Shown: piece by piece, positions 43,674 through 56,600 of the stretch
How positions within the stretch are numbered: position 1 is the stretch's first letter
How the letters are laid out: each line of letters begins with the position of its first letter
Assembly (NCBI GenBank): GCA_023053575.1
Contig: JAKZAP010000015.1
Coordinates: forward strand, 16,874,055 to 16,938,054
Direction of reading: 5' to 3'
Origin: Branchinecta lynchi
Taxonomy: Eukaryota > Arthropoda > Branchiopoda > Anostraca > Branchinectidae
Length of the DNA stretch: 64,000 nt
Made by a program: the position numbers and the translations under genes
The notes under the pieces: generated by a model
What the model was told of the DNA's origin: nothing
What the model saw: only the letters and a program-made list of their open reading frames with translations
Databases searched by the model: none

Positions 43674-44842
43674 GTAGGGGAGAGTCAGGTAGTATGACAT
43701 GACCTGACATGGCTTGTATGACACACTCTTGGAACTATTGGTTCTATTGGTTTTATTCATCTGTGCTTGCAGCCAGAGCGTTACTAGCCAAAATGTTTGG
43801 GGGGGGGGAGGCATTTACCGACTGGCTGGTAATTTTTACTGACTTTTTCTGCAGACAAAACAACCGTTTTCAACAACAAAAATTACATTTTTGAAAAAAA
43901 TTGGCTGATTTTCAGAAAAATCCACTGATTTTGAGAAAAACCGACTGTTTTGAAGAAAAAGCTGACCAATTTTCAGAAAAAACGACTGTTTTCATGAAAA
44001 AAATCAACTGTTTTGACGATAAATCGCTGTGCTTCGAGGGCATGACCCCCGCCACTTGTGACGCCCCTGCTTGCAGCAGCCAAGAAATATCTACTATACG
44101 AAGGAGAAAACGAGTTTTCCCCCAAAAAATAATTCCTCACTCAGAACTTATACTAAAAAATATATTTTTTTACACTCAAAGTAATTTTTATGTCTTAATA
44201 TGAACTCCCATGTTGACAAGGTGCTATAGAGCACCTTGAGACAATCATTTCTTGCAGGGACCTAGGTACGGTATTTAATTATCATAAGCAGTTGAGAAAC
44301 TGCTAGATATTCACACAATTTAGGAGGAAATACAGATCACATAAGAAATGGGGGAGTCTGGTAGTATGACACACTTTTTATCGACTTGTATGACGAGTGC
44401 AATACTACCCGACAGACATTTTAAAATGTCAGATTTCTATTGTATCTGGGTGGTTCTGTCATTTCTTCAATAATACAAGTATTAAGACTCATAAGTACTG
44501 ACCTTCATTTTATGGGTTCAGTCACCCATGAGGAGGGTGCAGGGAGAAGGAATCCCCTTGGAACCATGAGAAACCATTCCTCATAGGGGCAGATATTTTT
44601 TTTTTTTTCTAGTGAAATATAATAAAGAAATGCAAAAATTAAAGATTTGTCATACTGAACCCATGGTGTATCATACTACCCAGGACCAGTGGGTAGTATT
44701 ACACAGTGACCATGTCCAGAATTAAGCCTATATACTACTGAAAAACTGTGAGAAAGAAAAATATGAAAAACATCCCCAAGATTCTATAGGGAATCCTATA
44801 GCTGCTGCCAAAAAATTGTCAACCTACCCAACTCTCCCCTAT
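43674..44842. mobile_element. TIR element with AGGGGAGAGT ends
   Basis: Left AGGGGTAGGGGAGAGTCAGG and right ACCCAACTCTCCCCTA are inverted. GGTAGTATGACACACT and its inverse (ATCATACTACCCAGG) recur inside. Interrupted by the hAT-like MITE at 43774-44069. Confidence 0.6.
43774..44069. mobile_element. hAT-like MITE nested in 43674-44842
   Basis: Ends CAGAGCGTTACTAG and TGACGCCCCTG, flanked by a perfect CTTGCAGC duplication (43766-43773, 44070-44077). Internal CGACTGTTTT-AGAAAAA words. A left-end relative occurs at 48522-48580 and a right end near 33112. Confidence 0.85.
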
Positions 44843-45299
44843 CTAACTCTCCAATTTATGGATTTACTGGAAAGAAATTTCTTTCCAACCTTTTTCGGCC
44901 AGGTTCGAGGTTGGATACACCTCCTGTCCTGTACTGTACAAGCTGTGTACTGGAGCCTATACTATTTCTGTCAGAAGTTAACCTGTCTATTCCATTAGTC
45001 AGCTTTGGTTGTCTTTTTCTCACCACAGAAATTTCCAAAAAAGGTCAACAATATATCAAAAGAAAGCCATCTTCGTCTTCTTCATCCTAGATTTTCTTAC
45101 GAGATAATAGTGTGCAAGCTGCGTTGCCAGAACATGATTTTCTGTGATGACCCAAACATTTTCTGGGGACTTTGTTACCGTTATGGCTGGTCATCCGAAT
45201 TTTGTTTCCGTCACATAATCATTGTTTAACCTAGGTACTTGGAAAAAACATGAAAGCAAACTGTATGATTGCTAGAAAAAAAACATGAATTCAATATTT

Positions 45300-45500
45300 G
45301 AAAAACATTTAGTGTTTTAAACAGAGAAGATCTTTGTCTTTTTGGCCTGTTTTTGACTTACAGAAATTGACGTCGAGTCTCTTGTACTGTAACGATGCGG
45401 GATGCCGAGATTCTATTTCCGTCACAACAGTGCCTAAATATCTGAATTTAGAAAGATTTATCAGTGAATATGATTTTAAACACACATCTTTCAACAGGTT
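45300..45500 (-). pseudogene. LINE reverse-transcriptase fragment
   Basis: Minus strand reads SKFRYLGTVVTEIES, the conserved post-catalytic LG segment of non-LTR reverse transcriptases. Truncated on both sides. Confidence 0.55.
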
Positions 45501-45824
45501 TAACTATTTTAGACAGGTTGTGGTGCATCTAAGGTACAACTAAGCTGGAAAACTAATTCCGTCGGGTGCTGACGGATATAGAAACCGACGGAAATAGTAT
45601 AGGCTCCAGTGCAAGGCAGAATTCTAGTGAGAGGTCGCAGTGCAGTGATGAGACCTATGACATTCTTACGAAGGAACATCAAACAAGAGTGATAAAAAAA
45701 AGGATCTACCAGGAGTGCGACGAATGCTTCCAAAGGAAAGTCACCTTACCTCAGTCAAATAACGCACCTCCGCCATTGTTCGAATTTTCTGCCAGAAAGA
45801 CTGCAGATCATGGAGTTAACACAA

Positions 45825-46429
45825 CGGCACTGTCTAGGGAACCGGGAGCCGTACTTTATGTCCTACGGGCTACGGAACCGGTAGTTTCCTAGTCTGCACT
45901 GACATGGGTCCGTGAGTTCAATTTTTGTTTATTTTCGTCACTACCGGAACCCTAGCCCATAGCAATCTGCGTCCGTGAGCTGGACATTTTCAAGCAAATA
46001 GTAGTTGTTATTGGTACCTTAGCTCTCAATATATGGGTTCCGGTAGTGCATTTTTTGTCCATGTTATTTTCTCAAGTCAGTGAAAATCCCGGCATCCTAG
46101 CTCTCATCCAAACTCTTCCGTGAGTTTTATATTCCACGTAGACATTACCGGAACAGAAGCTGCAATTATACAGTTTCCGATATCAACTACCGGCTCCCTA
46201 GCTTATGAGTACATAATTCCGTGAGGCCACCGGACGAGAAGCTGGTGCGGTGAAGTTTCCGTGAGCTATTTCCACTTACTACCGGAGGGGAGCCAGCACA
46301 TACAAGTTTCCGTTAGTTAATGCCGTCAGATCCCGGAATCGCAGCTCATATGGTTTGGTTTCCGTGAGAACTGCCGGTTCCGTAGCCCGTAGGACATCAA
46401 GTGCGACTCCCGGTTCCCTAGACAGTGCC
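45825..46429. mobile_element. hAT-like foldback element with TAACACAA duplication
   Basis: Ends GGCACTGTCTAGGGAACCGGG and the inverse, with arms of about 65 bp, flanked by TAACACAA (45817-45824, 46430-46437). The interior is built of CCGGAACC / TCCGTGAG words alternating about every 60 bp. Confidence 0.85.
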
Positions 46430-46477
46430 TAACACAATACATTTACAACTACGTAACGTTTACAACTCCGTGATAAA

Positions 46478-46900
46478 AGGCGTATTCTCGCCGTTCCCCG
46501 AGGACTCCTCGGGGGACTCCTCGGAGAATCGAAGGGAACGTCGAGAATAGAGGGAGTCTCTCCGTGCGGACTCCGCATACGGAAAACAACGAGAAAACGG
46601 GGAATGCTTTTAAAACGGATTTTGTTCGAAAATGTTGTTTGCAGTTGACGAAAATTAGTCTGGATCCACTTTATTTTTGGTTTTGCTTATTGTGATTGTT
46701 TTTAATTAATTTTCCGTGCACCAACACTAGCAAAAATTGATTCCCCTCCGAATCTGAAAGGGAGTCCTTTTTGATGATGGTGATGATAATCGGAGCATTC
46801 CCCGTCCGTGGGGACTCGCGAGAATACGGGGAGTGAGTCCCCGTGACAATCAAAAAACGCGGGGACTCCTCAAGTGGAGTCTTCGGGGATGCGCCTTAGA
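46478..46900 (-). mobile_element. TIR element with AGGCGTA ends, copy 2
   Basis: Reverse-complement relative of 38575-38975: AAGGCGTATTCTCGCCGTTC left, GGGATGCGCCTTA right. Internal AAAGTGGA-type and AAAAAGGACTCCCTTTCAGA matches. Confidence 0.75.
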
Positions 46901-46905
46901 GAGAC

Positions 46906-47448
46906 TGCACCCTACCCGATGAAAACGGATATTAATACATCATCATCACGGGATCATAACAAGAAAATTTAACATTGGGAGGTATAGGACTTTCAACTTT
47001 GAAATTAAATTATCGGCGTTTTACCATCATTCTGAGCCAGGGACTTGCTGGAATGCTAATTGGGCTATTCCTTAACCGTGCAATTATATTTTTGGAAAAG
47101 AGTTTCCATGGAAGTAAGAGCTTGGAGGCTTCAAAGTTTGAACACAAAAACGGAGTCTCGAATCCTATTGGTCGGCGATGACGCTGATTTGAAAAAAATG
47201 TGTCATAATCGAACAATAATACGAGAGCCTATCGTTTGTTTACAAACTTTGACGCCCATGAAAACTCTTTTGCAAAAACAGAATTATACGGTTAAGGAAT
47301 AGCCCAATTAACATTTCAGCAAGTCCCTGGCTCAGAATGATTGTAAATGGTCGATAATTTAATTTCAAAGTTGAAAACCCTATACTTCCTAATGTTAAAT
47401 TTTTTCGTTACGATCCCGTCCGTTTTCGTCGGGTATGGTGCAATCTCT
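46906..47448. mobile_element. Nested foldback element
   Basis: Outer arms GCACCCTACCCGATGAAAACG / CGTTTTCGTCGGGTATGGTGC. Inner arms of about 140 bp run from AAAATTTAACATTGGGAGG (46963) to GGAAAAGAGTTT (47105) and are mirrored at 47258-47404. Non-coding. Confidence 0.82.
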
Positions 47449-47459
47449 TTATGCCCGGG

Positions 47460-47775
47460 CCACTTTCAGTCACACTTGTACGTTATTTGGTTCGTTAATT
47501 TGGTTAATTACCCACTCTTACGTTTCATCCTGGTCACACCTGGAACGAAGAAATTCAAGATATATTACCATCATCATCACTCAAACGTAAACAAAACTGG
47601 CTAAAATCAGCGACTCTGGTCTTTGATTGGTCCAAACAATCGAAAGATACGTTTTAAAATGGCGGAGATGGATTTTTCATCTCGACAATCTTACATTTTC
47701 AGCGTCTTTTCTTCCCAATTTCAACCGTAAGACGGCCTTATTACCGGCGTTATTACTAGGTGTGACTATAGTGGG
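47460..47775. repeat. Dispersed repeat, second copy
   Basis: Collinear with 22960-23470 but without the foldback insert; ends in GTGTGACTATAGTGGGGCC. Confidence 0.75.
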
Positions 47776-48649
47776 GCCCGGGCAATACACGGAGGGTATT
47801 TACCCGTACTCCGCGGGTATTTTCCCCCGCAACAGCAACAAATACCCGGACATTTTGGACTCCAATTTCGCGAATTTTTTCCCCCGGGATTTGTTTGTCC
47901 AAAGGTATTCTTCGACGTCAGCGACAGCAAAATCGGATTTTCGAGCAATAATTTTTTATTATGTCCAAATAAGAAGTGGACACAATGTTGGTGTCCATTG
48001 TAGAATCCTGATAGTTATCTGAGGTTTACGGCCTGCACGGGACTAAAAAATAACTGAAGAAGACGGAAAGCATCATAAAAACTGTGCAACGGGAAAAGTA
48101 CTTACCTGAAAGTGATGGATAGTAGTAATCGGGTCAAGGATGTCCAGCTAGTCATCTGGTCTCCGAAGTCGCGCAACCAAGTCATCGGTTTTTACTTTAT
48201 CTTTGCATTTTTTCAATTATTTTTCCAAATTTCCATCGAATGTTGTGCATTTTTATTCCGCAGATCCTTAGCGATTTATGGCACGTACACCGTCCGTCTA
48301 TCGGCCTGTCCATCTGTTCCAGTTTCACTAGTTCAGGCAGCTAGGGGCAGCCAATGCTACACGAAACCTTTTTTCTCGTATCGATCATTCGTGAGTGGTG
48401 CAGGAAAAGAAACAGGAGATCTTGCAACCCGTGGAAGTTGCGAACGGGGGATCCAATCCAAGTGTAGATTGGTTGGTAGGAAGCAGATGCCCTAGATCTG
48501 CAATCTATATGTCCGACCAGCAGAGGCGTTACTAGCCAAAATGTTTGAAGCAGGGGGCAAGGTATTTGCCGACGGGCTGGTCTTCACTGTTTTTGCAAAT
48601 GTGTAAAGACGTGTGTAAATAACTACTATTTAGATTATTTAGATTATAT
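47776..48649. other. No gene seen
   Basis: Contains GATACCCG-like words (47800-47860) and a left end of the CAGAGGCGTTACTAG hAT MITE at 48522. A minus-strand open stretch ending at a GTAAGT donor (48107) matches nothing I know. Confidence 0.4.
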
Positions 48650-51600
48650 ATGGGGTTTATTGGAAAAAAATACTAAGAACTACAAAACCCTCTAGAAGTT
48701 TACACTTGTTAAGAGGTTTAACAAACCCCCTTTGAGAGATTAACCTACATAACACTATAATAAATAAAGAAATAAGAAAAAGAAAGGAAGAGAAAAGAAA
48801 AAAATAAACAAAACACTTACTCGGTTCCTGGTCGAACACCCAACAAACAAAAAATCTATACACTCCAAAATCCCGTCTCCAAAAACAAACAAAACCAAAT
48901 AAATAAATAAAGAATAAATGATTAAATAAACATAAAGGAATCTGGGCCAACCTGAGAACGACTCAAATCAACATAAAACAATTTAAAACTCATATTGGTG
49001 AAGACAAAGGGTTTTAAGATCTCGACGGAACTCACACAAATTCTCTGACCTTCTTAACGATTCTGGCAATATATTCCATACAATCGGCCCAGCATGACGT
49101 AGTGAAAATAGTGACCTTGTGCTAACAACCTGTGGCATTCGTATGTCACTAGCATTACGCGTTGGATAATTATGTACAGCACCTCCTGAAATAAACATAT
49201 TCAGGAAACAATTGGGAACCTGGTTCGAAAAATACTTAAACATAAATAATGCACGGTAAAATTTTCCAAGCCCAGACAAAGGAATAATATTTAACTGCAC
49301 ATATCGTGATCTTACCGACGTTCTATTTCTATCCCCAGACAACACGCGTAGTGCCATATTTTGCATCACACGTAACTGTTGCAAATGAACAGAGAAAGTA
49401 CTGGACCAAACACTCACACAATACACCAAGTAAGGGTGAACTAAAGAGAAATAAATTAATCTCATCACTGAATTAGGAAACATATTTTTTAACTTTCTCA
49501 TCATTCCAACATTTCTAGCTATCTTACTACTTATAAACGAAATATGGTCTTTAAAACTAAGGCATTCATCCAAAATAACTCCAAGATACCGTATAGTATT
49601 AGTACGCTTGATAACATAGCTATCCATTTGTACATCTACAATCCAAGGATAAAAGTTAGAAGACCGACCATACAGAACAAAACCTGATTTACTATGATTT
49701 AACAAAAGTTTATTTACTCTCATCCACTTATCTATACATACCATACCCTTTTTCATTGTTGCTATTAAATCGGATGCGGTCTTAGCTGCCACGGTAAAAT
49801 GAGTATCATCAGCAAAACTAGGGATAATGACCTTACAATTGGGGAGTGATCCATCTACAATATCTATCAGATCCGAAACAGAAAAACGTAAATCATTAAT
49901 GTACACCAAAAACAGAAGTGGACCTAAAACGGAGCCCTGCGGAACACCATACTCAACTACTCTATCACTAGACTTAGTATTACAAATTTCTACGTGATGG
50001 GTCCTACCACTCAAAAAAGATTCGAATAATGTCAGCGCCTTTCCTCGAATACCACAATGTTCTAACTTCTGAATTAAAATTGCATGATCAACTGTATCGA
50101 ACGCTTTTCCAATATCAAGAAATATAGACGCCACTTTAAAACCCTGGTCCAAAGCATCATGCACAAATGTTGTCAATAATAATACTGCATGTTCTGTTGA
50201 CATCCCTTTACGAAAACCGAACTGATTTGGATGAAAAAAACACCTATTCTCCAAAAACTCAGATGCCCTAAAATTTATAAGTTTCTCTACTAGCCTAGAT
50301 ATAATAGAAATAAGGGATATCGGTCGATAATCATTCACATTTTTCCTATCACCCCCCTTAAATAACGGAATTACTCTAGCACTTTTAAGGCATTCCGGAT
50401 ATATACCACTTTTGAAACACAAATTAATTAAATTCAAAAGTTGGTGCGCAACTATAGGGAAAATTGACTTAAAAACTTTAGTTGATAATAAATCTGACCC
50501 CGAAGCACTATTTCGCATACTTTTCACTACGTCAAACAATTCTTGTACAGTAACTGGTCGCAAATGCATAGAAACGTCACTACTATCAGGCAAAAATTGA
50601 GTAAACTCACCATCACCTGGGTGCCATTCAACCGACGACGCTAACCTGCCGCCTACACTCGAAAAATGCTCACACATACGCTCACTAGTTTGCTGAATGT
50701 TTTCACCATCTACAATACTACAAAGGACTTCAGGCTTATTAGGCTTAATCACAGATTTTATCACATTCCAAGTCTTGCCTGGGTTACCTTCCGCCTTTCT
50801 AAAACGATCACTCAGGTAATCAAATTTCGCTTTACGGAGAATACTATTCAGCTTATTACTATAAGTTTTATAAATACCTACATCATTATTATCATTACTT
50901 AATACTGACTTTTTATACAACTGCTGTCGCCTAGCTAAAGAAACTAGAATGCTCTTCGTAACCCAAGGCTTCTTCGGCGAATCAAAATAATGTCGCTTCT
51001 TCTTTATCTGGGAACATGTAACTACAGCATCCTTAATCATCGAGTACCAAAGCGTAAACTTATCATTCACATCCAAATCTGCACTTTCTAAATAATCACA
51101 ATTTTTCGCTTGAAGTTCTTTCTTTAATTTTAATACATTTATAACGCTCAGGTCTTTTTTCGGCAAGTCATGACGCTTTGACCTAGACTGGTTCAATAAA
51201 GACGGAATAGATACCAATAAACCAAAATGATCAGAAAAATCGTTCACTATGACGTCAGCACTACTGTACCCAGTATTTAAAAATATATTATCAATAAGTG
51301 TCGCTGAATCGTGTTTTACCCTTGTACATATATTAACAGAAGGCTGTAGCCCGTAACCCAACACCATATTTAAATGTTCTCTGACTTTAAAATTACTATT
51401 TACTGTTCGTAGATCCATATTGAAATCACCGCAAATAAAACACGGCGTAGTGGAAATAGGTAACTTGTCCAATTGCTCTTCTAATAGTAAACCAAACTCA
51501 TCTATATTGCAAGACTATACACAAGGTCTATACACAACAACTATGAATCCTCTGAAATTCTGGAATTGCAATTCCATAACCATACTTTCAAACACCATTT

Positions 51601-51792
51601 CACGGTTAACTCTCATATCATCTCTAATTTTTACCTCAAAATCATTACTTACATATATTGCCAAACCACCATGTTGATGCATTTCTCTGTTCGTTACATA
51701 CAGCTTATAATTACCAATCTCAAGCAAAGATGAATTGTGGTTACGTAACCAAGTTTCCGTTAAAGCTAATACATGCGGTGCTGACTGCAAAC
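48650..51792 (-). mobile_element. LINE (CR1/Jockey-like) with endonuclease and reverse transcriptase
   Basis: One long minus-strand frame from the gap edge to the stop at 48983. Endonuclease signatures: ETWL, HGGLAIYV, FICGDFNMD, SDHFGLL. RT signatures: DYRPISL, FRKGMSTEHA, KAFDTVDH, YGVPQGSVLGPLLFL, and FADDT with the catalytic Asp pair. The C-terminal WNILPESLR end is typical of the clade. A single TAG at 51515-51517 interrupts the endonuclease domain. The 5' part runs into the assembly gap. The 3' UTR extends to about 48650. Nearly intact and so a recent insertion. The clade is inferred from motif style only. Confidence 0.9.
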
Positions 51793-51892
51793 NNNNNNNN
51801 NNNNNNNNNNNNNNNNNNNNNNNNNNNNNNNNNNNNNNNNNNNNNNNNNNNNNNNNNNNNNNNNNNNNNNNNNNNNNNNNNNNNNNNNNNNN
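51793..51892. other. Assembly gap (100 N)
   Basis: Exactly 100 N, a conventional gap of unknown size. Linkage across it is by assembly only. Confidence 0.99.
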
Positions 51893-52060
51893 AATATTCT
51901 TTGAGCCCAAGCTGACTTTGAAACATTTATTCAAACAATGTTTACACGGATACGTCAGCTCTGATTTTTCATCAGCGATATTTCGGCCCTTCTTGGCAAG
52001 GGTCCTCGTCAGGCTGGCAATCTTCTTGTTCAACTTCGGGAAGGAAACAAACCTGTAACA
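51893..52060. repeat. Dispersed repeat with GGCAAGGGTCCTCGTCAGG block
   Basis: Resembles 32530-32670, and its TTCGGCCCTTCTTGGCAAGG core recurs near 26420. Non-coding. Confidence 0.6.
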
Positions 52061-52336
52061 AATAACTGAAGCTTCTACCGACTATAAATATCTTATTAAG
52101 GTAAATTATCTTCAAGTACCAGTATAATGAAAAAACTAGTCCTGAGATTTAATTTTTGACAACGACGCTGTTTTTGCTGCATGATTGGGGCGATGACAGG
52201 AAAGGGTTTTTTCTGCATTTTGATCAAATTCGGTTTTTTCATTAATAAGGGGCTGAAAACTTAAATATTATTGTATTAATGACCTCGTTCTACGTTTCTA
52301 TTATGATTACTTGCCTGAATCTTTAAATTAAATAAA
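52061..52336. other. No gene seen
   Basis: AT-rich; nothing supported. Confidence 0.4.
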
Positions 52337-52385
52337 AATCCAGGCTCACAAACTCACATACATATTTTTATTGATAATATCTAAT
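52337..52385 (-). pseudogene. 3'-terminal fragment of the Polinton major capsid gene
   Basis: Reverse-complement match to 12207-12253: the last codons, the TGA, and GAGCCTGGATTTTT. Only about 49 bp remain. Confidence 0.85.
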
Positions 52386-52561
52386 GTAAAAAAAAAAAAA
52401 TCCAAATCGATATTCATCACATCATCAAATTAAAATCTCCCCTACGTACCAACAATTCTGCCTCTAGTACTGATAAAGCTCTTAGGGCAACAAAAAACAG
52501 AAAATCTCATTGCGCATTAGTATTCACATCACAAAATATTTCGTTGCGGAGATTCTGCAGG

Positions 52562-52740
52562 CCCCGTTGGTGTAGTGGTCTAAGATGTTGCAACGTCTTA
52601 GATCAACCACTTCATCAATGATGTCGTGAGATCGAATCCCGCCATCAACTTGAGGCTAATGGTGAGGATGGCGAACAAAAAACTCAGAGGGTTCCTCGGT
52701 CCATAAAAAAATAATAAGACGACAAATAAACATCTTCAAT
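52562..52740 (+). repeat. tRNA-derived SINE
   Basis: Head with A-box TGGTGTAGTGG and B-box AGATCGAATCC separated by an unusually long arm, then an unrelated body and an A/T-rich tail. Sits downstream of the TM gene of copy 2. Confidence 0.6.
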
Positions 52741-52775
52741 CTTCAAAGTCTGGGGTGGGAGGTTTTGCAAAAATT

Positions 52776-53198
52776 TTATATTTTTGGTAAATTTTCTTGT
52801 ATTTTGATAGTTTTGTTCTTACAATATTTATAACCGTTCAAGCGAACCTGTTTCATGTATTTTTCGCGAGGAAAAAATCGAAAGGTTTTACGCATCTCTG
52901 TTTCTCTCTGAATTACCTCCTCAATTGTTAATTGTCCGCATTTTAGCATTGAGAACAACTCAGTATAAAAATTGTAATTTGTCCTAAATTCTGCTTTTCT
53001 ATCAGCAATGCTTAACTGCTTTTCAATTATTTCGATGATAACAGCACCCAAACTTAAAGAAGCTAAAGGTAGCACTAGAAACGCAGACATTCCTGCTGCC
53101 GAAAAGAGGAATTTGGATACAAGTAAGCTATTACTTATACGATTGTAGTACTTGTAACTGCGACGGTAAACATACATTTTCTTTTCTAATTCTTCCAT
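52776..53198 (-). CDS. Polinton copy 2 small membrane protein
   Basis: 140-aa ORF divergent from the polymerase, starting in ATAATAAATGG. A basic tyrosine-rich N-terminus (YVYRRSYKYYNRI) is followed by a hydrophobic hairpin (FLFSAAGMSAFLVLPLASLSLGAVIIEII-type; two likely membrane spans, residues about 30-62). An acidic/basic helical tail contains FFPREKYMKQVRLNGY. Similar short membrane proteins accompany polymerase genes in other invertebrate Polintons. Function unknown. Shares a 480-bp divergent intergenic region containing an 86-bp repeat array. Confidence 0.75.
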   Translation of the reverse strand: MEELEKKMYVYRRSYKYYNRISNSLLVSKFLFSAAGMSAFLVLPLASLSLGAVIIEIIEKQLSIADRKAEFRTNYNFYTELFSMLKCGQLTIEEVIQRETEMRKTFRFFPREKYMKQVRLNGYKYCKNKTIKIQENLPKI

Positions 53199-53282
53199 TT
53201 ATTATGTAATAAAATTGTTTCAGAAATTATTTGATTGAATGAAAGGTTCGCGATTCGGAACACATCCGCCACCTGCTAAACT

Positions 53283-53620
53283 GTATGGAATCTTTCTTGA
53301 CTGATCGGAGAGAATCTAGATAGCGCTTGCTCCTTGAAACACAAAACACATCTGCTATCTACGGAACTCTACTGAAACTTTCTTGACTGATCGGAGAGAA
53401 TCTAGATAGCGCTTGCTCCTTGAAACACAAAACACATCTGCTATCTACGGAACTCTACTGAAACTTTCTTGACTGATCGGAGAGAATCTAGATAGCGCTT
53501 GCTCCGTGAAACACAAAACACATCTGCTATCTACGGAACTCTACTGAAACTTTCTTGACTGATTGGAGAGAATATAGACAGCGCTTGCTCTGTGAAACGC
53601 ATACTGAAACCAGTGCTTTT
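53283..53620. repeat. Four tandem 86-bp repeats between divergent Polinton genes
   Basis: CTGATCGGAGAGAATCTAGA recurs at 53301, 53387, 53473 and, mutated, 53559, a constant 86-bp period. Lies between the membrane-protein and polymerase starts. Confidence 0.92.
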
Positions 53621-53681
53621 CTTTATGACTAAGAAAACGCAGTCGGGAGAAATTCATTAATAAAAAATGTTCCCCTATTAA

Positions 53682-56600
53682 ATGATGAATACTGCAGAGG
53701 TTATTCAGCTTTGTAAAAAGGTTATATCAAACAACAAAGCGGTTATACAAAGATTATCGCTATACACATATAATGAACTGCGGACTTATGCGAAAATTAA
53801 TAAAATCAAAACAAATGGAGCTAAGAAACATGAAATAACAAATAATATAATAAACCATCTTAATAAGTATATTTTGATAGCTGAAGATAAAATTAAAATT
53901 GAACGCAGAAACGAAAGAACTCATAATAAGAACAGACCATCCGACTACAAACCAGAACCGAGATTACGAACCATTCTGGAAGATGAGATAAAAGAAAATA
54001 ATACCACCATTACAAAACTAAAACAAGAATACAATGATAACAAAGAAAAAGAGACAATCGAATTAAAGAAATTTCTGAAAAACAAGAACCTATCAACTCG
54101 CGGAAACCGAGAAGAAGTACTAAAAAGAGTTGAAGAATACTATAATAATATTATTACCAAACATAAAGATTCCGTACAGAAAAATAGAGATATCATAAGA
54201 GATCAAACAGAAAGACGTGATAACAGTAGACAGAAAGTAATCGATTTATCAACTCTCTTCATAAATAAGAAAAAAATCCAAGTAGAAAAATTAATTCCTG
54301 ATCATTTATTTAGAACTGAAGAAGAAGAACAACCTACTATCTCTAGGGAAAATGAGAATTTGTACACTGTAAACGTATCAGTTGAAAGCAATGGAAGAGA
54401 TGAACATACTCTTATTGCTTTTACTTTCGCCGATTTACAGCGGCGGATGAATGAACTTTATCAATATAGAGTTCAGTTCGTAACTCGTGTTATTTTCCAT
54501 CGACAGGAGAATGATGAAGAAGTAGTAGTGTATTACAACAGTACTTCTTGGATTTTAAATAAAAATAGCATTCTTACTCATAATCATTTGAATGATAATA
54601 ACAAGAGACTTAGTTCTTTAAGTAATACCCCTCGATCTGGGCTACAATTTAGTCGGTATGAAGGAATTGATTATAGGATGACACGAATAGAATCTTACAT
54701 GGGAGGAACGTTTAAAATACTGCAAGATTTCGTAAAAAATAAAAGAGCTTGCTTGAATATTGAAAATAACGTACTGGTAACGTATAATAACGTACGTGGT
54801 ACTGGTAAAGGATCTGAGCAGATTAGTTGGTAGTCAAATCTCTAAAAATAAAACAAAGACATACCTATGCACTTTTTGCGGAAGGCATTTTACAAAAGAA
54901 GAACACTTTGAAAAACATGAAAGTAAAAATAATTGCGAAGATCCTGATATAATAATGCCTCCTGAAGGTTCAAGTATACAATATAAAAATATTGCAAAAC
55001 AAATGAAAGTACCTTATTGCATAATAGCAGACTTTGAGTCTTATAACGAAGAATACAATCAGGTAAACGGAAAGAAAAAAATAAAAGTGGCCAAACAGAA
55101 ACCATTTGCTTACGGATTTCAGGTATGCTGTTCTTTTGATACAAACCAGAACAAATACTACGATTATTTCGGTGAAGACGCTGCAGAACATTTTGTTCAA
55201 ACCGTTACAAAAGTATCCACAGAAATTGCAAACAAATATGAAAGCAGACAAAGAAACCATACTTATACCAATGCAGAAATTACCGAAAAATGGAATAAAC
55301 TAATTAAAAAGACTTGTCACATCTGTACAACTGAAATTACTGAAAATCCTCACTTTGATCACGACCACATGACAGGACAAGATAGGGGATTTGCTCATGC
55401 TGAATGTAATATGAAATTCAGGATTCCTAGGCATATCCCGGTAGTAATGCATAATTTATCAAAATATGACTCTCATTTATTTGTTAGAGAATTGATACCT
55501 GATAACGGAATTTTTGAAAGTGCAGAAAGTTTCATCTCATTCTCGAAATCAATAAGTATTACAAAAGCGGATACGAAAATAAAATATGAGATGCGGTTTA
55601 TAGATTCAATTAGATTTATGGCTTCATCTTTAGACAAACTATCAGCAAATTTAGCAAAATGTGATTGCAAAGTACCTTGTAATCATCTAAGACAGAATTT
55701 CAAATTCACATCTAACAGCTTCAAAAATGACGATGAATTCAAAGAAATAATTAAAAAAGGGGTATATCCCTATGAATTCGTAGACAGTTTCGATAAAATG
55801 AAATGTACAAAGTTACCACCAATAGAAAGCTTTTATTCTAGGTTGACGGGGAAAGGTATTGACAAAAGTGATTATAAAAGAGCGGTATCTATATGGAAGC
55901 AATTTAACTGTGAAACATTACTTGGTTATACCAAATTATATCTAAAAAGTGATGTTTTAATATTGTCGGATGTTGTAGAGAATTTCAGGAACGTTTGTAT
56001 ACATAATTATGATCTGGATCCACTTCATTACTTCTCAGCTCCAGGACTAACATGGGATGCTTTCCTAAAGCATTCGAAAGTAGACTTGCCGTTATTCTCA
56101 AAGGAAGACATGTATACATTCATTGAAAAGGGAATAAGAGGTGGTGTATCCCAATGTATAAAAAGATACGCAAAAGCAAATAATAAATGTACAAGTGATT
56201 ATAATAAGAATAAGCCATCTAATTATTTAGTGTATTTGGATAAAAATAATTTATATGGGTGAGCAATGTCGCAGAATTTACCAGCGAATGATTTCCAATT
56301 CATTTCCATACCGGATGATTTGAAAGAAAGGAATGAATACGAATCAATCGAGTATTACAACCATCTGAAAAGTCATATCAATTCGGTGATTACGATTAAG
56401 TCGGTGAGACAAGATGTGGGTGCTATATATGAGGTAGATTTAGAATATCCAAAAGAACTACACGAATTACACAAGGATTTACCATTAGCACCCGAACACT
56501 TTAACGGTAAGCTATGTACCACAGTATTACATAAAACCAACTATGTAGTTCACCACAGGAACCTAGAATTTTATTTACAAAAAGGCTTGATATTGAAAAG

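Noticed and set aside
48111..48190. First coding exon of SMYD5 ending at a GTAAGT donor (minus strand)
   Set aside because: The phase does not fit the next exon and the peptide has no resemblance to a SMYD5 N-terminus.
48657..48950. 97-aa minus-strand ORF rich in Phe/Tyr
   Set aside because: It lies in the AT-rich 3' UTR of the LINE and has no domain.
51515..52058. ORFs spanning the N run
   Set aside because: They cross the 100-N gap. Sequence on the right of the gap is a dispersed repeat, not LINE coding sequence.
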